From JBBTXJ01 sp038061815 (GTDB taxonomy: Bacteria > Patescibacteriota > Patescibacteriia > Magasanikbacterales > JBBTXJ01), in contig JBBTYK010000009.1 in assembly GCA_038061815.1 (NCBI GenBank), positions 1 to 52,662 of the forward strand: a stretch of 52,662 nt of DNA. The letters are read 5' to 3'. Within the stretch, counting starts at the first letter, position 1, and each line of letters starts with the position of its first letter. The translations under genes were made by a program, and so were the position numbers. The notes under the pieces were generated by a model. The model was not told where the DNA came from. It ran no database searches and saw only the letters and a program-made list of their open reading frames with translations. Below, piece by piece: positions 9,640 through 17,147 of this stretch.

Positions 9640-10530
9640 ATGTTGCGCACGCTCGCTTTTTTTGACGTTTTTGACCACCCGCTCTCGTTGTATGAGTGGT
9701 ACGCATGGTCGTTGCGCGATGCGTGGCGTTCATGGGGCGCATTTCGCGACGCAGTGGATGCCCTTGAATGCGAGGGCCGCATTCGCGTGATTGACGGAAT
9801 GGCGGCGCTGGCGGGACGGGAGCGGTTGATTGAGGCGCGTCGCGCGCGACAGGCGGTGATTGCACGCAACATGAAACGCGCCATGGGCGTGGCGCGGCTG
9901 CTTCAATGGGTGCCGTTCGTGGAGTTCGCGGCGGTGTGCAACCGATTGTCTGTTGGGCATCCTCACGAGGAGAGCGATATTGACGTGGTGATTATGATTC
10001 GCGATGGGCGGCTGTGGTTCGGACGATTGCTCGTGACGGCGTTTCTTCATCTCGCCGGTTTGCGGCGCCACGGGAACCGCATCGCGCGGCGCGTGTGTTT
10101 GAGTTTTTATCTGACACCGCGCGCCGCGGATTTGCAAACGATTGCGCTTCGCGATTGCGATGATGTCTATCTGCGATATTGGGTCGCGCATATTATTCCG
10201 CTTTTTGCGCGCGCGGGAGCGTTGGAAGATTTTTGGCGCGCGAACGAATGGGCGCATCATGCGTTGCATCAGGCGCCGCGGCCGGCGCCGCTGTTGCGCC
10301 GCCGTGCGCCGATTGCGGTTTTTGTGGCGGAGTGGCTGTTGGGCGGATGGGTGGGCAACGTGTGCGAGCGCGCGAGCCGCGCAGTGCAGTTGCGGCGCAT
10401 GGGCAACGCGGCGGCGGGTCGCGGCACGGCCGTGGTGATTTCAGATGCCATGCTGAAGTTTCATGAAAATGACCGGAGACAATGGTACGCTGAACAATGG
10501 GAAGAGCGCGTTCGCGCCGTGGGCGCATAG
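9640..10530 (+). CDS. Nucleotidyltransferase-fold protein
   Basis: 296 residues. The segment VGHPHEESDIDVVIM (about 104-118) has the pol-beta nucleotidyltransferase pattern, with D113 and D115 as the metal-binding pair after an SVG turn. The N-terminal 90 residues look like a winged-helix-type region. The C-terminal half is helical and hydrophobic in places. The substrate cannot be told. GAGAGG lies a few nt before the ATG. The following O-antigen-ligase-like gene starts inside this gene's 3' end, so the two are translationally linked. Confidence 0.7.
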   Translation: MLRTLAFFDVFDHPLSLYEWYAWSLRDAWRSWGAFRDAVDALECEGRIRVIDGMAALAGRERLIEARRARQAVIARNMKRAMGVARLLQWVPFVEFAAVCNRLSVGHPHEESDIDVVIMIRDGRLWFGRLLVTAFLHLAGLRRHGNRIARRVCLSFYLTPRAADLQTIALRDCDDVYLRYWVAHIIPLFARAGALEDFWRANEWAHHALHQAPRPAPLLRRRAPIAVFVAEWLLGGWVGNVCERASRAVQLRRMGNAAAGRGTAVVISDAMLKFHENDRRQWYAEQWEERVRAVGA

Positions 10531-11887
10531 GGCGCGTTTCGCGCTTACCGCGCTTTTTTTTGTGGCGCTCCCGTGGCAGACACGGTGGATTTATCGCACA
10601 TCTCCGATTCACCCTGATGCGGAATGGGGGCGTTTATCATGGTATGCGAGCGAGATGCTCCTTGGCGTGTTGCTCCTGTGGGCTATTGCGCATGCAATAT
10701 GGTTGTGGCGCACGGGACGGTTCGCACGCCAGCCGTTTACACGCGAACGATGGTGGCTTGTCGGCGCGCTGGCAGTTCTGGCGTACGGTGTTTTGCGTTC
10801 CGTTTTAAACGATGCTCCGGCTGCCGGTCTTCAGCATTCATGGTGGCTTCTTGAGGCGGTTTTGACGATTGTTTTTTTACAAAGCGGCTGGTTTCCGTGG
10901 CGCGCGGCAGTATATGGATTTTTAATAGGCATGACGATAGCCGCGTTGCTTGGAATAGGGCAGGTTGTTTTTCAATACGCGCCTGCGCAAAAATGGCTGG
11001 GGCTTGCCGAGCACATTCCCGCGCAAGGCGGCGCTTCGGTTGTTGAGTATGGCAGCACGCGATTTCTTCGCGCGTATGGCCCTTTTCCGCATCCCAATAT
11101 ATTTGGCGGTTATTTGGTGGCGGCGTTTTTATTTGTCATCCTGAGGCCCCGACAAATCGGGGCCGAAGGATCACGTACGAATGATGGTAACCCACCGGGA
11201 TTCTTCAACTCCTACGCCGGGCTTCGGAGTTTCAGAATGACTCATCGGGTACTTACCATTCTTTTTACAGTCGCGCTCGCCCTCACCTTTTCGCGCGGCG
11301 CGTGGATTGCGTGGATTGCCGTGCTGTTGGCAGCGCTGTTTGTGCAAAAAAATCGCGCGTTCTCATCGGTGGCGTTATCTGTGCTCACCATGGGTGTCGT
11401 GCTCGGTGCTCTGTGGCCGGTGACTATCACGCGGTTTGACCGGACCGCGCGATTGGAAGCGCGTGCCATTGAGGAGCGGACAACGAGTGTCGCCGATGGC
11501 ATCGCGTTATGGAAGCGCACGCCATGGTTCGGCGTCGGGCCGTCGCAATATGTGAACACGTTTTTTGTTCAACATCCTCCGTCAGAGGCGGATTTCGCGT
11601 GGTGGCAGCTCGCGCCGCCGCACCATACCGGTGTTGCGTTGCTCGTTGAGTATGGCGCGGTGGGCGCAACACTCGTCATACTCACGGCGTTGTTATTCCT
11701 CCGGTCTCTCATAAAAGGGGGAGAGTATCGCCCGTTGTTGTGGTTTTTGCCGCTCGTCGCACTCATGCAATTTGACCATTATCCATGGTCGCTGTATAGC
11801 GGTGTCATGCTTGTTGCTTTGTTTGCTGGATTTCGTACACATTCCATCCACACCATTTCCACCGTTGATACACAAATACGCTCTTGA
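10463..11887 (+). CDS. O-antigen ligase/polymerase-like membrane protein with an in-frame palindromic insert
   Basis: 474 residues, about ten hydrophobic helices, with O-antigen ligase (Wzy_C/WaaL) landmarks: AYGPFPHPNIFGGYL, TFSRGAWIAW and WKRTPWFGVGPSQYV. Such proteins polymerise or ligate undecaprenyl-linked glycans at the outer face of the inner membrane. Residues 225-260 do not fit the family and are encoded by the GTCAT...ATGAC palindrome at 11135-11241, which falls in a loop between two helices and keeps the frame open. It overlaps the preceding gene by 68 nt; a second Met two codons in could also be the start. Confidence 0.8.
   Translation: MKMTGDNGTLNNGKSAFAPWAHRARFALTALFFVALPWQTRWIYRTSPIHPDAEWGRLSWYASEMLLGVLLLWAIAHAIWLWRTGRFARQPFTRERWWLVGALAVLAYGVLRSVLNDAPAAGLQHSWWLLEAVLTIVFLQSGWFPWRAAVYGFLIGMTIAALLGIGQVVFQYAPAQKWLGLAEHIPAQGGASVVEYGSTRFLRAYGPFPHPNIFGGYLVAAFLFVILRPRQIGAEGSRTNDGNPPGFFNSYAGLRSFRMTHRVLTILFTVALALTFSRGAWIAWIAVLLAALFVQKNRAFSSVALSVLTMGVVLGALWPVTITRFDRTARLEARAIEERTTSVADGIALWKRTPWFGVGPSQYVNTFFVQHPPSEADFAWWQLAPPHHTGVALLVEYGAVGATLVILTALLFLRSLIKGGEYRPLLWFLPLVALMQFDHYPWSLYSGVMLVALFAGFRTHSIHTISTVDTQIRS
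11135..11241. repeat. GTCAT/ATGAC palindromic element inside the O-antigen-ligase-like gene
   Basis: Begins GTCATCCTGAGGCCCCG and ends TTTCAGAATGAC. The left arm (GGCCCCGA...TCGGGGCC, GAAGGATC) and right arm (GGGATTCTTC...CAGAATGAC) are complementary. It is the same type as the element in rsmA at 24554, and both are read in the frame starting V-I-L-R. Confidence 0.85.
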
Positions 11888-11915
11888 CAGGTTTCGTTCC
11901 TCGTGAAACGATACT
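11884..11915 (+). promoter_or_regulatory. Possible promoter with dyad in a long spacer
   Basis: TTGACA at 11884-11889 overlaps the end of the upstream gene. GATACT at 11910-11915 would be a -10 at a 20-bp spacing. The spacer contains an inverted repeat, GTTTC (11891-11895) and GAAAC (11905-11909). A stretched spacer with a central dyad is typical of MerR-type promoters, but no MerR gene is nearby. Confidence 0.35.
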
Positions 11916-11919
11916 AATA

Positions 11920-12157
11920 GAGATACAAGGCCCATCCGAGCCATGCAGAGGGACGGGCAGTTGTTCAGAAAGAGGAGAGCGCAAAAAGGCCTCGAGTGGG
12001 CTTCGCCCGTTGACAAGCACGGTCGTAGTTTCCTTGAGGCTTTTTTGATCCCATACTTAAACGGACGTAACGGTCCACAGGGTATCAAAAAAGCCAGAAG
12101 GAGGTTATAACCACTCACCGCTTAATTCATAACATACCTATGAGTGCGTTATCCTCC
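11920..12157 (+). promoter_or_regulatory. Structured RNA leader with consecutive hairpins and a sequestered SD
   Basis: Four stems can be drawn. GCCC.TCC (11932) pairs with GGGA.GGGC (11951). A 14-bp stem joins 11983-11996 to 12033-12046 with only two G-U pairs and ends in T6, like a terminator. T6GATCCC (12041-12052) pairs with GGGTATCA6 (12080-12092) and shares the T tract with the previous stem. GGAGG-TT-ATAAC (12100-12111) pairs with GTTATCCTCC (12148-12157), closing off the strongest SD in the area (AAGGAGG, 12098-12104) and placing the ATG at 12140 in the loop. It resembles an attenuator or riboregulator; no known riboswitch class was recognised. Confidence 0.45.
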
Positions 12158-12377
12158 AATTATTCGGAGCGGTGTCCCCTCGGTGTGCGCGTGCGTTACC
12201 CCCTTACTGCACCCACCCATTTGGGAACTACCGAGAACGGCGACTGATAGTCACGAATTGCGCAAGAACCGGCTGCTGGCGAACGATGAGAAGCGCTGCG
12301 TGTCCGCAAGGCCGCATCTTCCGCTTGCGTACTATCGAACCGTTGGCCGCTGGGACGCCTTCTTCCGAGCGTGTTAA
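12144..12377 (+). CDS. Doubtful small ORF (77 aa) after the structured leader
   Basis: GTG start at 12144; an alternative 35-aa ORF starts at the CTATG-context ATG at 12140 in another frame. It encodes 77 residues with three Cys and a basic middle (ELRKNRLLANDEKR). The ORF ends 21 nt before the next small ORF, which has a strong SD. No family is recognised. The three frames here all stay partly open, so coding is uncertain. Confidence 0.25.
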   Translation: MRYPPIIRSGVPSVCACVTPLLHPPIWELPRTATDSHELRKNRLLANDEKRCVSARPHLPLAYYRTVGRWDAFFRAC

Positions 12378-12398
12378 ATAAATGAGAGGAGAGGCCCT

Positions 12399-12569
12399 AT
12401 GGTGATATATGATACACGGCTCGGCACATCACCATCTATGGGACGCTGGCTCACCGTGCATGGATTTAGAACGCGACGGATTGACCGGCAGAGTGACCAG
12501 ATGATTCGGTTGTCGCTGTTGACACATCAGGAGGCGCATGGGCGTTACGAGGGATTGGGAGCGAGCTAG
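12399..12569 (+). CDS. Small basic protein of unknown function (56 aa)
   Basis: ATG at 12399 is preceded by GAGAGGAGAGG (12384-12394), one of the best SD sequences in the window. The product begins MVIYDTRLGTSPSMGRW and is rich in Arg, Thr and Ser, without a hydrophobic segment or recognisable motif. A strong terminator follows 19 nt after the stop. The combination of SD, ORF and terminator supports a real small gene, probably co-transcribed with the leader starting near 11.9 kb. Confidence 0.5.
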   Translation: MVIYDTRLGTSPSMGRWLTVHGFRTRRIDRQSDQMIRLSLLTHQEAHGRYEGLGAS

Positions 12570-12587
12570 CAGGCAGTAAGGGGCGAT

Positions 12588-12617
12588 AACGCAGCGCAAC
12601 CGCGCTGCGTTTGGTTT
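12588..12617 (+). terminator. Terminator of the small-ORF unit
   Basis: A 10-bp perfect stem (AACGCAGCGC with GCGCTGCGTT, tetraloop AACC) followed by TGGTTTTT. It also lies at the 3' end of the convergent GT39-like gene. Confidence 0.8.
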
Positions 12618-14021
12618 TTATTTCTCGTACCGCTCAATCATTACCGACCCCATGCCGTCAAAGTTTTTTGTTTCCTCATAGTTCCACCCATGCTCCTCAA
12701 GCCACTCGCGGACGCCAAGCACGTACGGGTCGCTCTGTACAACGAGAAGTTCGCCGTTTTTTGGGACAAGCGCCGCGAGTTGTTCGCGGAGATAGTCTGG
12801 TTTCAGCTCCCAGCGCCAGTTGTGAGCGAGGAGCGTTTGAATTGACGTATCGGCGGTGCCGGGCGCAGGGATAACGAGCGCTGGTACGGCGTCGCGATAG
12901 TAATGGCGAAATGGTAGCGCATTGACAGTCCACGGTATGAGTGTAATGGCGTCTTGTTGCGTTTCCGCAAATGCCGCAGCGCGGTCCCAACTGAAACGGA
13001 AGGTGCGCGTGAGTTGTGCGGTGCTCACTATGGCTATAACTATCAAAAATGCGGCCATCGCGGCGCGCCAGCGCGCGGTTACGGCGCCAATGATAATGGC
13101 GATGACCGGAAGCAAAAACAAAAAGTACTTGATTTTCGGCGGGCCGACGAGCAGAGCCACTATAAATCCGAGACCGAGAACGGTTATAGGAAGGAGCAGT
13201 GCGGTTTGTTTGGCGCGGATGCCGCGATAGAGGGCATATGCAACAAAGCCGAGCATCGCAGTAAACACGAGCCAATAGACATACCATGGCACAGTGCCAG
13301 CCACCATCGTGAGCGAACTCAACATACTGAACGGCCAGCCGCGGCGCGCTTCCGCGTGCGCGAACCAGCTGTTTGACGCAATGGCTCCCACTTTCGGCAA
13401 AAATGACCATGCAAACCAGAGGCCCCAAACGGTGATGAGTACAAAATGTGTACAGTGCCACCGTCGCCTATTTTGTTTTTCATGCGTCAGCGCGCCCCAC
13501 AAATAATAGGCGAACGCAGGGATGATGGCATACAAATGGCTGGCGAGCAGCAAGGGCAAACTTACATAATACGCGCGATGGCGATGCGTGATGAGAAAAA
13601 AGCAGGTGAGCAGTGTCAAAAACACAAACAGCGCATACATACGCGCTTCGGTGGAGAAATAGATAAGGGTGGGCGAGACCGCAACGAGCGCGGCGGCGAT
13701 GAGGCCAGCAGCAGGATTGGCGAGTTTTTTTCCAATCAATCCAACCAATGGAATGGCTGCAACGCCAAGCGCAAGAGCCGGCAACCGCACAATCCATTCG
13801 GCGTGCGGCAGCAGATGCGCCCATGGCCACATGATGATGGTCCAGAGTGGCGGGTTGGTGTCTTGGCTCGCAAGGCGCAGCATCTCAAGAAACGGCAGTT
13901 TCGCGAGTTCCAGCGTGAACAGTTCGTCAAACCAAAAACTTCCGCGCGTGATGAGAAAAACGCCGCGCGGAATCGCGCCGAGGATGGTTATGATAAATAG
14001 CCAACGAGAGAAATGTGACAT
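12618..14021 (-). CDS. GT39/ArnT-like membrane glycosyltransferase
   Basis: 467 residues with about ten helices. Hallmarks of the PMT/ArnT (GT-C) fold are WFDELFT near residues 30-36, with the Asp-Glu pair D32-E33 in the first outer loop, and TEARMYALFVFL, typical of the second loop. The soluble C-terminal part (from about 345) includes HYYRDAVPALV and LEEHGWNYEETK. Such enzymes transfer a sugar from a polyprenyl phosphate to glycan or protein outside the cytoplasmic membrane. Half of a palindromic repeat lies immediately upstream of the ATG. Confidence 0.8.
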   Translation of the reverse strand: MSHFSRWLFIITILGAIPRGVFLITRGSFWFDELFTLELAKLPFLEMLRLASQDTNPPLWTIIMWPWAHLLPHAEWIVRLPALALGVAAIPLVGLIGKKLANPAAGLIAAALVAVSPTLIYFSTEARMYALFVFLTLLTCFFLITHRHRAYYVSLPLLLASHLYAIIPAFAYYLWGALTHEKQNRRRWHCTHFVLITVWGLWFAWSFLPKVGAIASNSWFAHAEARRGWPFSMLSSLTMVAGTVPWYVYWLVFTAMLGFVAYALYRGIRAKQTALLLPITVLGLGFIVALLVGPPKIKYFLFLLPVIAIIIGAVTARWRAAMAAFLIVIAIVSTAQLTRTFRFSWDRAAAFAETQQDAITLIPWTVNALPFRHYYRDAVPALVIPAPGTADTSIQTLLAHNWRWELKPDYLREQLAALVPKNGELLVVQSDPYVLGVREWLEEHGWNYEETKNFDGMGSVMIERYEK

Positions 14022-14022
14022 A

Positions 14023-14069
14023 CTAATTAGATTGCTTCGTCGCTCGCTACGTTCGCTCCTCGCAATGAC
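14023..14069. repeat. Half copy of the GCAATCTAATTAGATTGC/ATGAC palindrome
   Basis: Matches the right arm of the elements at 17069 and 39494 (AATTAGATTGCTTCG...CTCGCAATGAC). The left arm is missing, as if a full element was truncated at its centre just upstream of the GT39-like start codon. Confidence 0.75.
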
Positions 14070-14070
14070 A

Positions 14071-15111
14071 TCAACTTCGTGCCGCTTTTCTCAACTCCGC
14101 AATCATGCCGTCCAAATCTCCGTCTAAAATACTCGCGATGTTGCTCCAGCTTTCTTTAATGCGGTGGTCGGTGATGCGGTCTTGGGGGAAATTATACGTG
14201 CGGATTTTTTCGCTGCGCTCGCCAGTGCCGATTTGTTTTCGGCGTTCGGACACTTCGGTGGAATGGCGCCTTTCTTCTTCAATGTCCATGAGCCGCGCGC
14301 GCAAAATGGCCATCGCCTGTTCGCGATTTTGGTTCTGGTAGCGTTCATTTTGGCACTGCACTACGATGCCGGACGGGATATGCGTGATGCGCACTGCGGT
14401 TTCCACTTTATTTACATTCTGGCCGCCCTTGCCGCCGGAGCGATAGGTGTCCAGTCTCAAATCTTTGGGGTCAATGCGGATTTCGGTTTCTTCAATCTTC
14501 GGCAATACTGCCACCGTTGCGGTTGAGGTGTGAATGCGCCCTTGTTTCTCCGTTTCCGGCACGCGCTGAACGCGGTGCACGCCCTGTTCATACTTGAGCG
14601 CGCGGTACACATGGTCTCCGGTGATTTCCGCGGTAATTTCTTTATAGCCGCCGATGCCGATGCGATTTTCATCCAGCACGCGCACGCGCCAGCCTTTGCG
14701 TTCCGCAAAGCGTGAATACATGCGATACAAATCCGCGGCAAACAGCGCGGATTCATCGCCGCCGGTTCCAGCGCGGATTTCAACGATGACGTCTTTTGCG
14801 TCGCGCTGGTCCTTGGGCGAGAGCGCTTCCTCAAGTTGCGCTTCAATCTCTCCGCGCTCTTTGGCCAGTCCGGCCAATTCAAAATCCGCCAGCTCTTTCA
14901 TTTCATGGTTTTCTTCCGTACCCGCAAGCAGTTCCGTCTCTTTTATTTTCGCCTGTACACCCTCAAGGCGCGTGATAAGGTCCGCGGTCTTTTTGAGGTC
15001 GCTGTATTCCTTTGACAGTTTCGCGAGTTTTTTTGGGTCGCTCGCGGCGTGTTGGAGCTCCGTTTCTATCTCTGCAAGGCGGGTTTTGATGGTTTGGTAG
15101 TTAGTGGGCAT
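14071..15111 (-). CDS. prfA: Peptide chain release factor 1
   Basis: 346 residues from the ATG at 15111; an in-frame start at 15159 would begin inside the rpmE terminator. It reads UAA and UAG: the anticodon-like tripeptide is PET in HRVQRVPETEKQGRIHTS, fitting the RF1 P-x-T motif. The catalytic GGQ is at about 229-231 (GGKGGQNVNK). The -10 box TATACT at 15118-15123 lies only 7 nt before the ATG, so the mRNA is probably leaderless. Start context TCTATG. Confidence 0.97.
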   Translation of the reverse strand: MPTNYQTIKTRLAEIETELQHAASDPKKLAKLSKEYSDLKKTADLITRLEGVQAKIKETELLAGTEENHEMKELADFELAGLAKERGEIEAQLEEALSPKDQRDAKDVIVEIRAGTGGDESALFAADLYRMYSRFAERKGWRVRVLDENRIGIGGYKEITAEITGDHVYRALKYEQGVHRVQRVPETEKQGRIHTSTATVAVLPKIEETEIRIDPKDLRLDTYRSGGKGGQNVNKVETAVRITHIPSGIVVQCQNERYQNQNREQAMAILRARLMDIEEERRHSTEVSERRKQIGTGERSEKIRTYNFPQDRITDHRIKESWSNIASILDGDLDGMIAELRKAARS

Positions 15112-15117
15112 AGACGT

Positions 15118-15123
15118 AGTATA
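15118..15123 (-). promoter_or_regulatory. -10 box of prfA
   Basis: TATACT read on the minus strand; a start point 7 nt downstream coincides with the A of the prfA ATG. No good -35 is present because the rpmE terminator occupies that position. Confidence 0.55.
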
Positions 15124-15124
15124 T

Positions 15125-15153
15125 AACAAAACAGACTGAACGTCTGTTTTGTT
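15125..15153 (-). terminator. Terminator between rpmE and prfA
   Basis: Perfect 12-bp stem (AACAAAACAGAC with GTCTGTTTTGTT), 5-nt loop, T-rich on the minus strand, 7 nt after the rpmE stop. Confidence 0.8.
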
Positions 15154-15159
15154 GAGCAA

Positions 15160-15447
15160 CTATTTTTTGTCTGTTTTTGCTTTCCGCGTGGCCCGCGCCG
15201 TTGTGCGTTTCACGGTCTTGCCGCGCTTGCCTTTGGCCGCCGCTTCGCGCTTCGCGGTGCGCTCCTGGAATTTCTCCACGCGCCGCGCGGTGTCCACGAA
15301 CTTCTGTTTGCCGGTGTAAAACGGATGGCACTTGTTGCACAATTCAACCTCTATTTGTTCAAGGGTGGAACCCACGGTGAACGTGTGTCCGCAGGCGCAT
15401 TTCACGGCCGCTTCTTTATAATAGGTGGGGTGGATGTCAGTTTTCAT
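15160..15447 (-). CDS. rpmE: 50S ribosomal protein L31 (zinc-binding type)
   Basis: 95 residues. The first 65 are a normal L31, beginning MKTDIHPTY, with CAC and CNKC as the four zinc-ligand cysteines and HPFYTGKQKFVDT at the end of the core. A lysine/arginine/alanine-rich tail of about 30 residues (AKREAAAKGKRGKTVKR) is longer than in E. coli and probably adds rRNA contacts. It is transcribed away from rpsB and ends in its own terminator before prfA. Confidence 0.95.
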   Translation of the reverse strand: MKTDIHPTYYKEAAVKCACGHTFTVGSTLEQIEVELCNKCHPFYTGKQKFVDTARRVEKFQERTAKREAAAKGKRGKTVKRTTARATRKAKTDKK

Positions 15448-15486
15448 GTGGATAGTGTAGCAGTGGGCTGTTTGCCCGTCAAGCCC

Positions 15487-15515
15487 TTGACGCCTTTCGG
15501 CTGTTCCGCTATACT
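15487..15515 (+). promoter_or_regulatory. Promoter of rpsB-tsf
   Basis: TTGACG at 15487-15492 and TATACT at 15510-15515 with a 17-bp spacer; the leader is about 64 nt. Confidence 0.85.
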
Positions 15516-15585
15516 CTACCCATCTTACCAGCCGCGCTTTTCATTCTCCCCAATGGGGTCGCGCGGTGAAGCTAAAAGAATACCT

Positions 15586-16350
15586 ATGGTAACCATTCCA
15601 ACACTGGAGGACATGCTCAAGGCTGGGGTGCATTTTGGGCACAAAGTCAGCAACTGGCATCCCAGCATGGAACCCTACATTTTTACGGAGCGAAGCGGGG
15701 TTCACATTATCAATCTTGAGCTCACGCGGAAGAAACTGGAAGAAGCGCTTGAGGCCGCGCGCCGGATGGCGGCGGAAGGCAAAACGATTGTTTTCGTAGG
15801 CACGAAAAAACAGGCGCAGGACATCGTGCGGCAGTATGCGGAACAATGCGGCATGCCGTACGCCAACGAACGCTGGATCGGCGGGCTCATCACGAATTTC
15901 GGTGAAATCCACAAGCTCATCAAAAAGTATCTGACGCTGAAAGAACAAAAAGTGAACGGCGAACTTGAAAAGTACACAAAAAAAGAACAACTGGAGTTTG
16001 AGCGCGAGATTGAACGTTTGAGTCACATGGTGGGCGGTATTGCTACGCTTGAACGGCTGCCGGACGCGCTGTTCGTGCTTGACATGCGCGGCGAGAAAAC
16101 CGCGCTCACGGAAGCGACGCGAAAAAATGTGACGGTGTTCGGCCTCTGCGACACCAACGCCAATCCGGCACGCGCCACGTACGTGATTCCGGCCAACGAT
16201 GATGCCGTGAATTCCATCACGATGGTTGCATCGCTCATGGCCGAGGCCATCGCCGAGGGCCGTGCGGAATGGAAAGAAAAGCAGGCGACGCTGGCGGTGA
16301 AAAAAGACGAAAAAGTGGGACGCGTATTCACCAAGGAACAATCGGAGTAG
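15586..16350 (+). CDS. rpsB: 30S ribosomal protein S2
   Basis: 254 residues starting MVTIPTLEDMLKAGVHFGH, the conserved S2 N-terminus. It has GTKKQAQDIV, RWIGGLITNF and the coiled-coil stretch around 110-150, then LPDALFVLDM and PANDDAVNSI. The ATG has the context CCTATG without an SD. The in-frame extension upstream is not part of S2. It is followed by tsf, the classic order. Confidence 0.98.
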   Translation: MVTIPTLEDMLKAGVHFGHKVSNWHPSMEPYIFTERSGVHIINLELTRKKLEEALEAARRMAAEGKTIVFVGTKKQAQDIVRQYAEQCGMPYANERWIGGLITNFGEIHKLIKKYLTLKEQKVNGELEKYTKKEQLEFEREIERLSHMVGGIATLERLPDALFVLDMRGEKTALTEATRKNVTVFGLCDTNANPARATYVIPANDDAVNSITMVASLMAEAIAEGRAEWKEKQATLAVKKDEKVGRVFTKEQSE

Positions 16351-16356
16351 CAATGT

Positions 16357-16400
16357 GTCATCCTGGAGGCCTTGCGAAGCGAGGCCGATAGGATCCAGAC
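16357..16400. repeat. Degenerate GTCAT palindrome between rpsB and tsf
   Basis: Starts GTCATCCTGGAGGCC and folds back on GGCCGATAGGATCC. It has the same left end as the elements in rsmA and the O-antigen ligase but lacks the ATGAC end. Confidence 0.6.
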
Positions 16401-16406
16401 CTTATT

Positions 16407-17021
16407 ATGACGATAGACATAACCATCATTCAAACGCTCCGCGCCAAGACGGGCGCAGGAGTTGCGGATTGCAAAATCGTGCTTGAAGAAACGAACGGCG
16501 ACCTTGTTGCTGCGGAAAAATTGCTCCGCGAGCGCGGCGCCATCAAAGCGTCCAAGCGCACGGATAAGGAAACCAATGAAGGTGTGATTACTTCCTACAT
16601 TCACCCGGGTGGAAGAGTGGGAGTACTTTTGATGCTCACCTGCGAAACGGATTTTGTGGCGCGGAACGAAAAGTTTCAACAGCTGGCGCGTGAACTGGCC
16701 ATGCAAGTGGCGGCGGCAGACCCGCTCTATATTCGCGCGGAAGATATCCCGGCCGCGGATTTGGAGCGCGAGAAAGACATCATGCGCACGCAATTGGCGA
16801 ACGAAGGCAAGCCAGCCGCGATGATTGATAAAATCATTGAGGGCAAACTCAACGCATGGTACGAGGAAGTGTGCTTCTTGAATCAAAAGTATCTGAAAAA
16901 CGAGGAAATCACGGTGGGCGAACTCATTAACCAGGAAATTGCATCGCTCGGCGAACGAATTGCAGTGAAACGGTTTGTGAAGTTTGGGCTGACCGGCGGC
17001 AACCGCGGTTGCGGGCTCTAA
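16407..17021 (+). CDS. tsf: Elongation factor Ts (short form)
   Basis: 204 residues. The N-terminal UBA-like domain has TLRAKTGAGVADCK and GDLVAAEKLLRERG. The core has the TDFVAR motif that contacts EF-Tu, and MALQVAAADPLYI-type sequence (here AMQVAAADPLYIRAED). It is much shorter than the E. coli protein because one core subdomain is reduced, as in many bacteria with compact EF-Ts. A perfect palindrome ends the operon one base after the stop. Confidence 0.96.
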   Translation: MTIDITIIQTLRAKTGAGVADCKIVLEETNGDLVAAEKLLRERGAIKASKRTDKETNEGVITSYIHPGGRVGVLLMLTCETDFVARNEKFQQLARELAMQVAAADPLYIRAEDIPAADLEREKDIMRTQLANEGKPAAMIDKIIEGKLNAWYEEVCFLNQKYLKNEEITVGELINQEIASLGERIAVKRFVKFGLTGGNRGCGL

Positions 17022-17049
17022 CATAAAACCACCCTAGGGTGGTTTTATG
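17022..17049. terminator. Perfect 28-bp palindrome, terminator of rpsB-tsf
   Basis: CATAAAACCACCCT followed at once by its reverse complement, one base after the tsf stop, with a T4 run within the stem. Confidence 0.8.
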
Positions 17050-17055
17050 ATTGTG

Positions 17056-17064
17056 TGATATACT
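17056..17064 (+). promoter_or_regulatory. Extended -10 promoter of gap
   Basis: TGATATACT (extended -10) without a clear -35. The predicted start is at about 17071, within the repeat element, so the gap mRNA leader would carry the palindrome. Confidence 0.5.
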
Positions 17065-17068
17065 ATAT

Positions 17069-17145
17069 GTCATTGCGAGGAGGGCCGATAGCCATCGGCC
17101 CGACGAAGCAATCTAATTAGATTGCTTCGCTCCGCTCGCAATGAC
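17069..17145. repeat. GTCAT/ATGAC palindromic element in the gap 5'UTR
   Basis: Begins GTCATTGCGAGGAGGGCCGA and ends CTCGCAATGAC. The centre GAAGCAATCTAATTAGATTGCTTC is self-complementary. The inner arm GGGCCGATAGCCATCGGCCC forms a second hairpin. It ends 2 nt before the gap ATG and shares its core with 39494 and 14023. Confidence 0.9.
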
Positions 17146-17147
17146 CC

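Noticed and set aside
11888..12620. tmRNA, RNase P RNA or SRP RNA in the gene-poor region
   Set aside because: I did not find their conserved signature sequences (tRNA-like ends with a tag ORF, GAGGAAAGTCC-type core, or the SRP apical loop).
15325..15585. N-terminal extension of rpsB
   Set aside because: It overlaps rpmE on the other strand and contains the rpsB promoter; S2 starts at MVTIPTLEDML.
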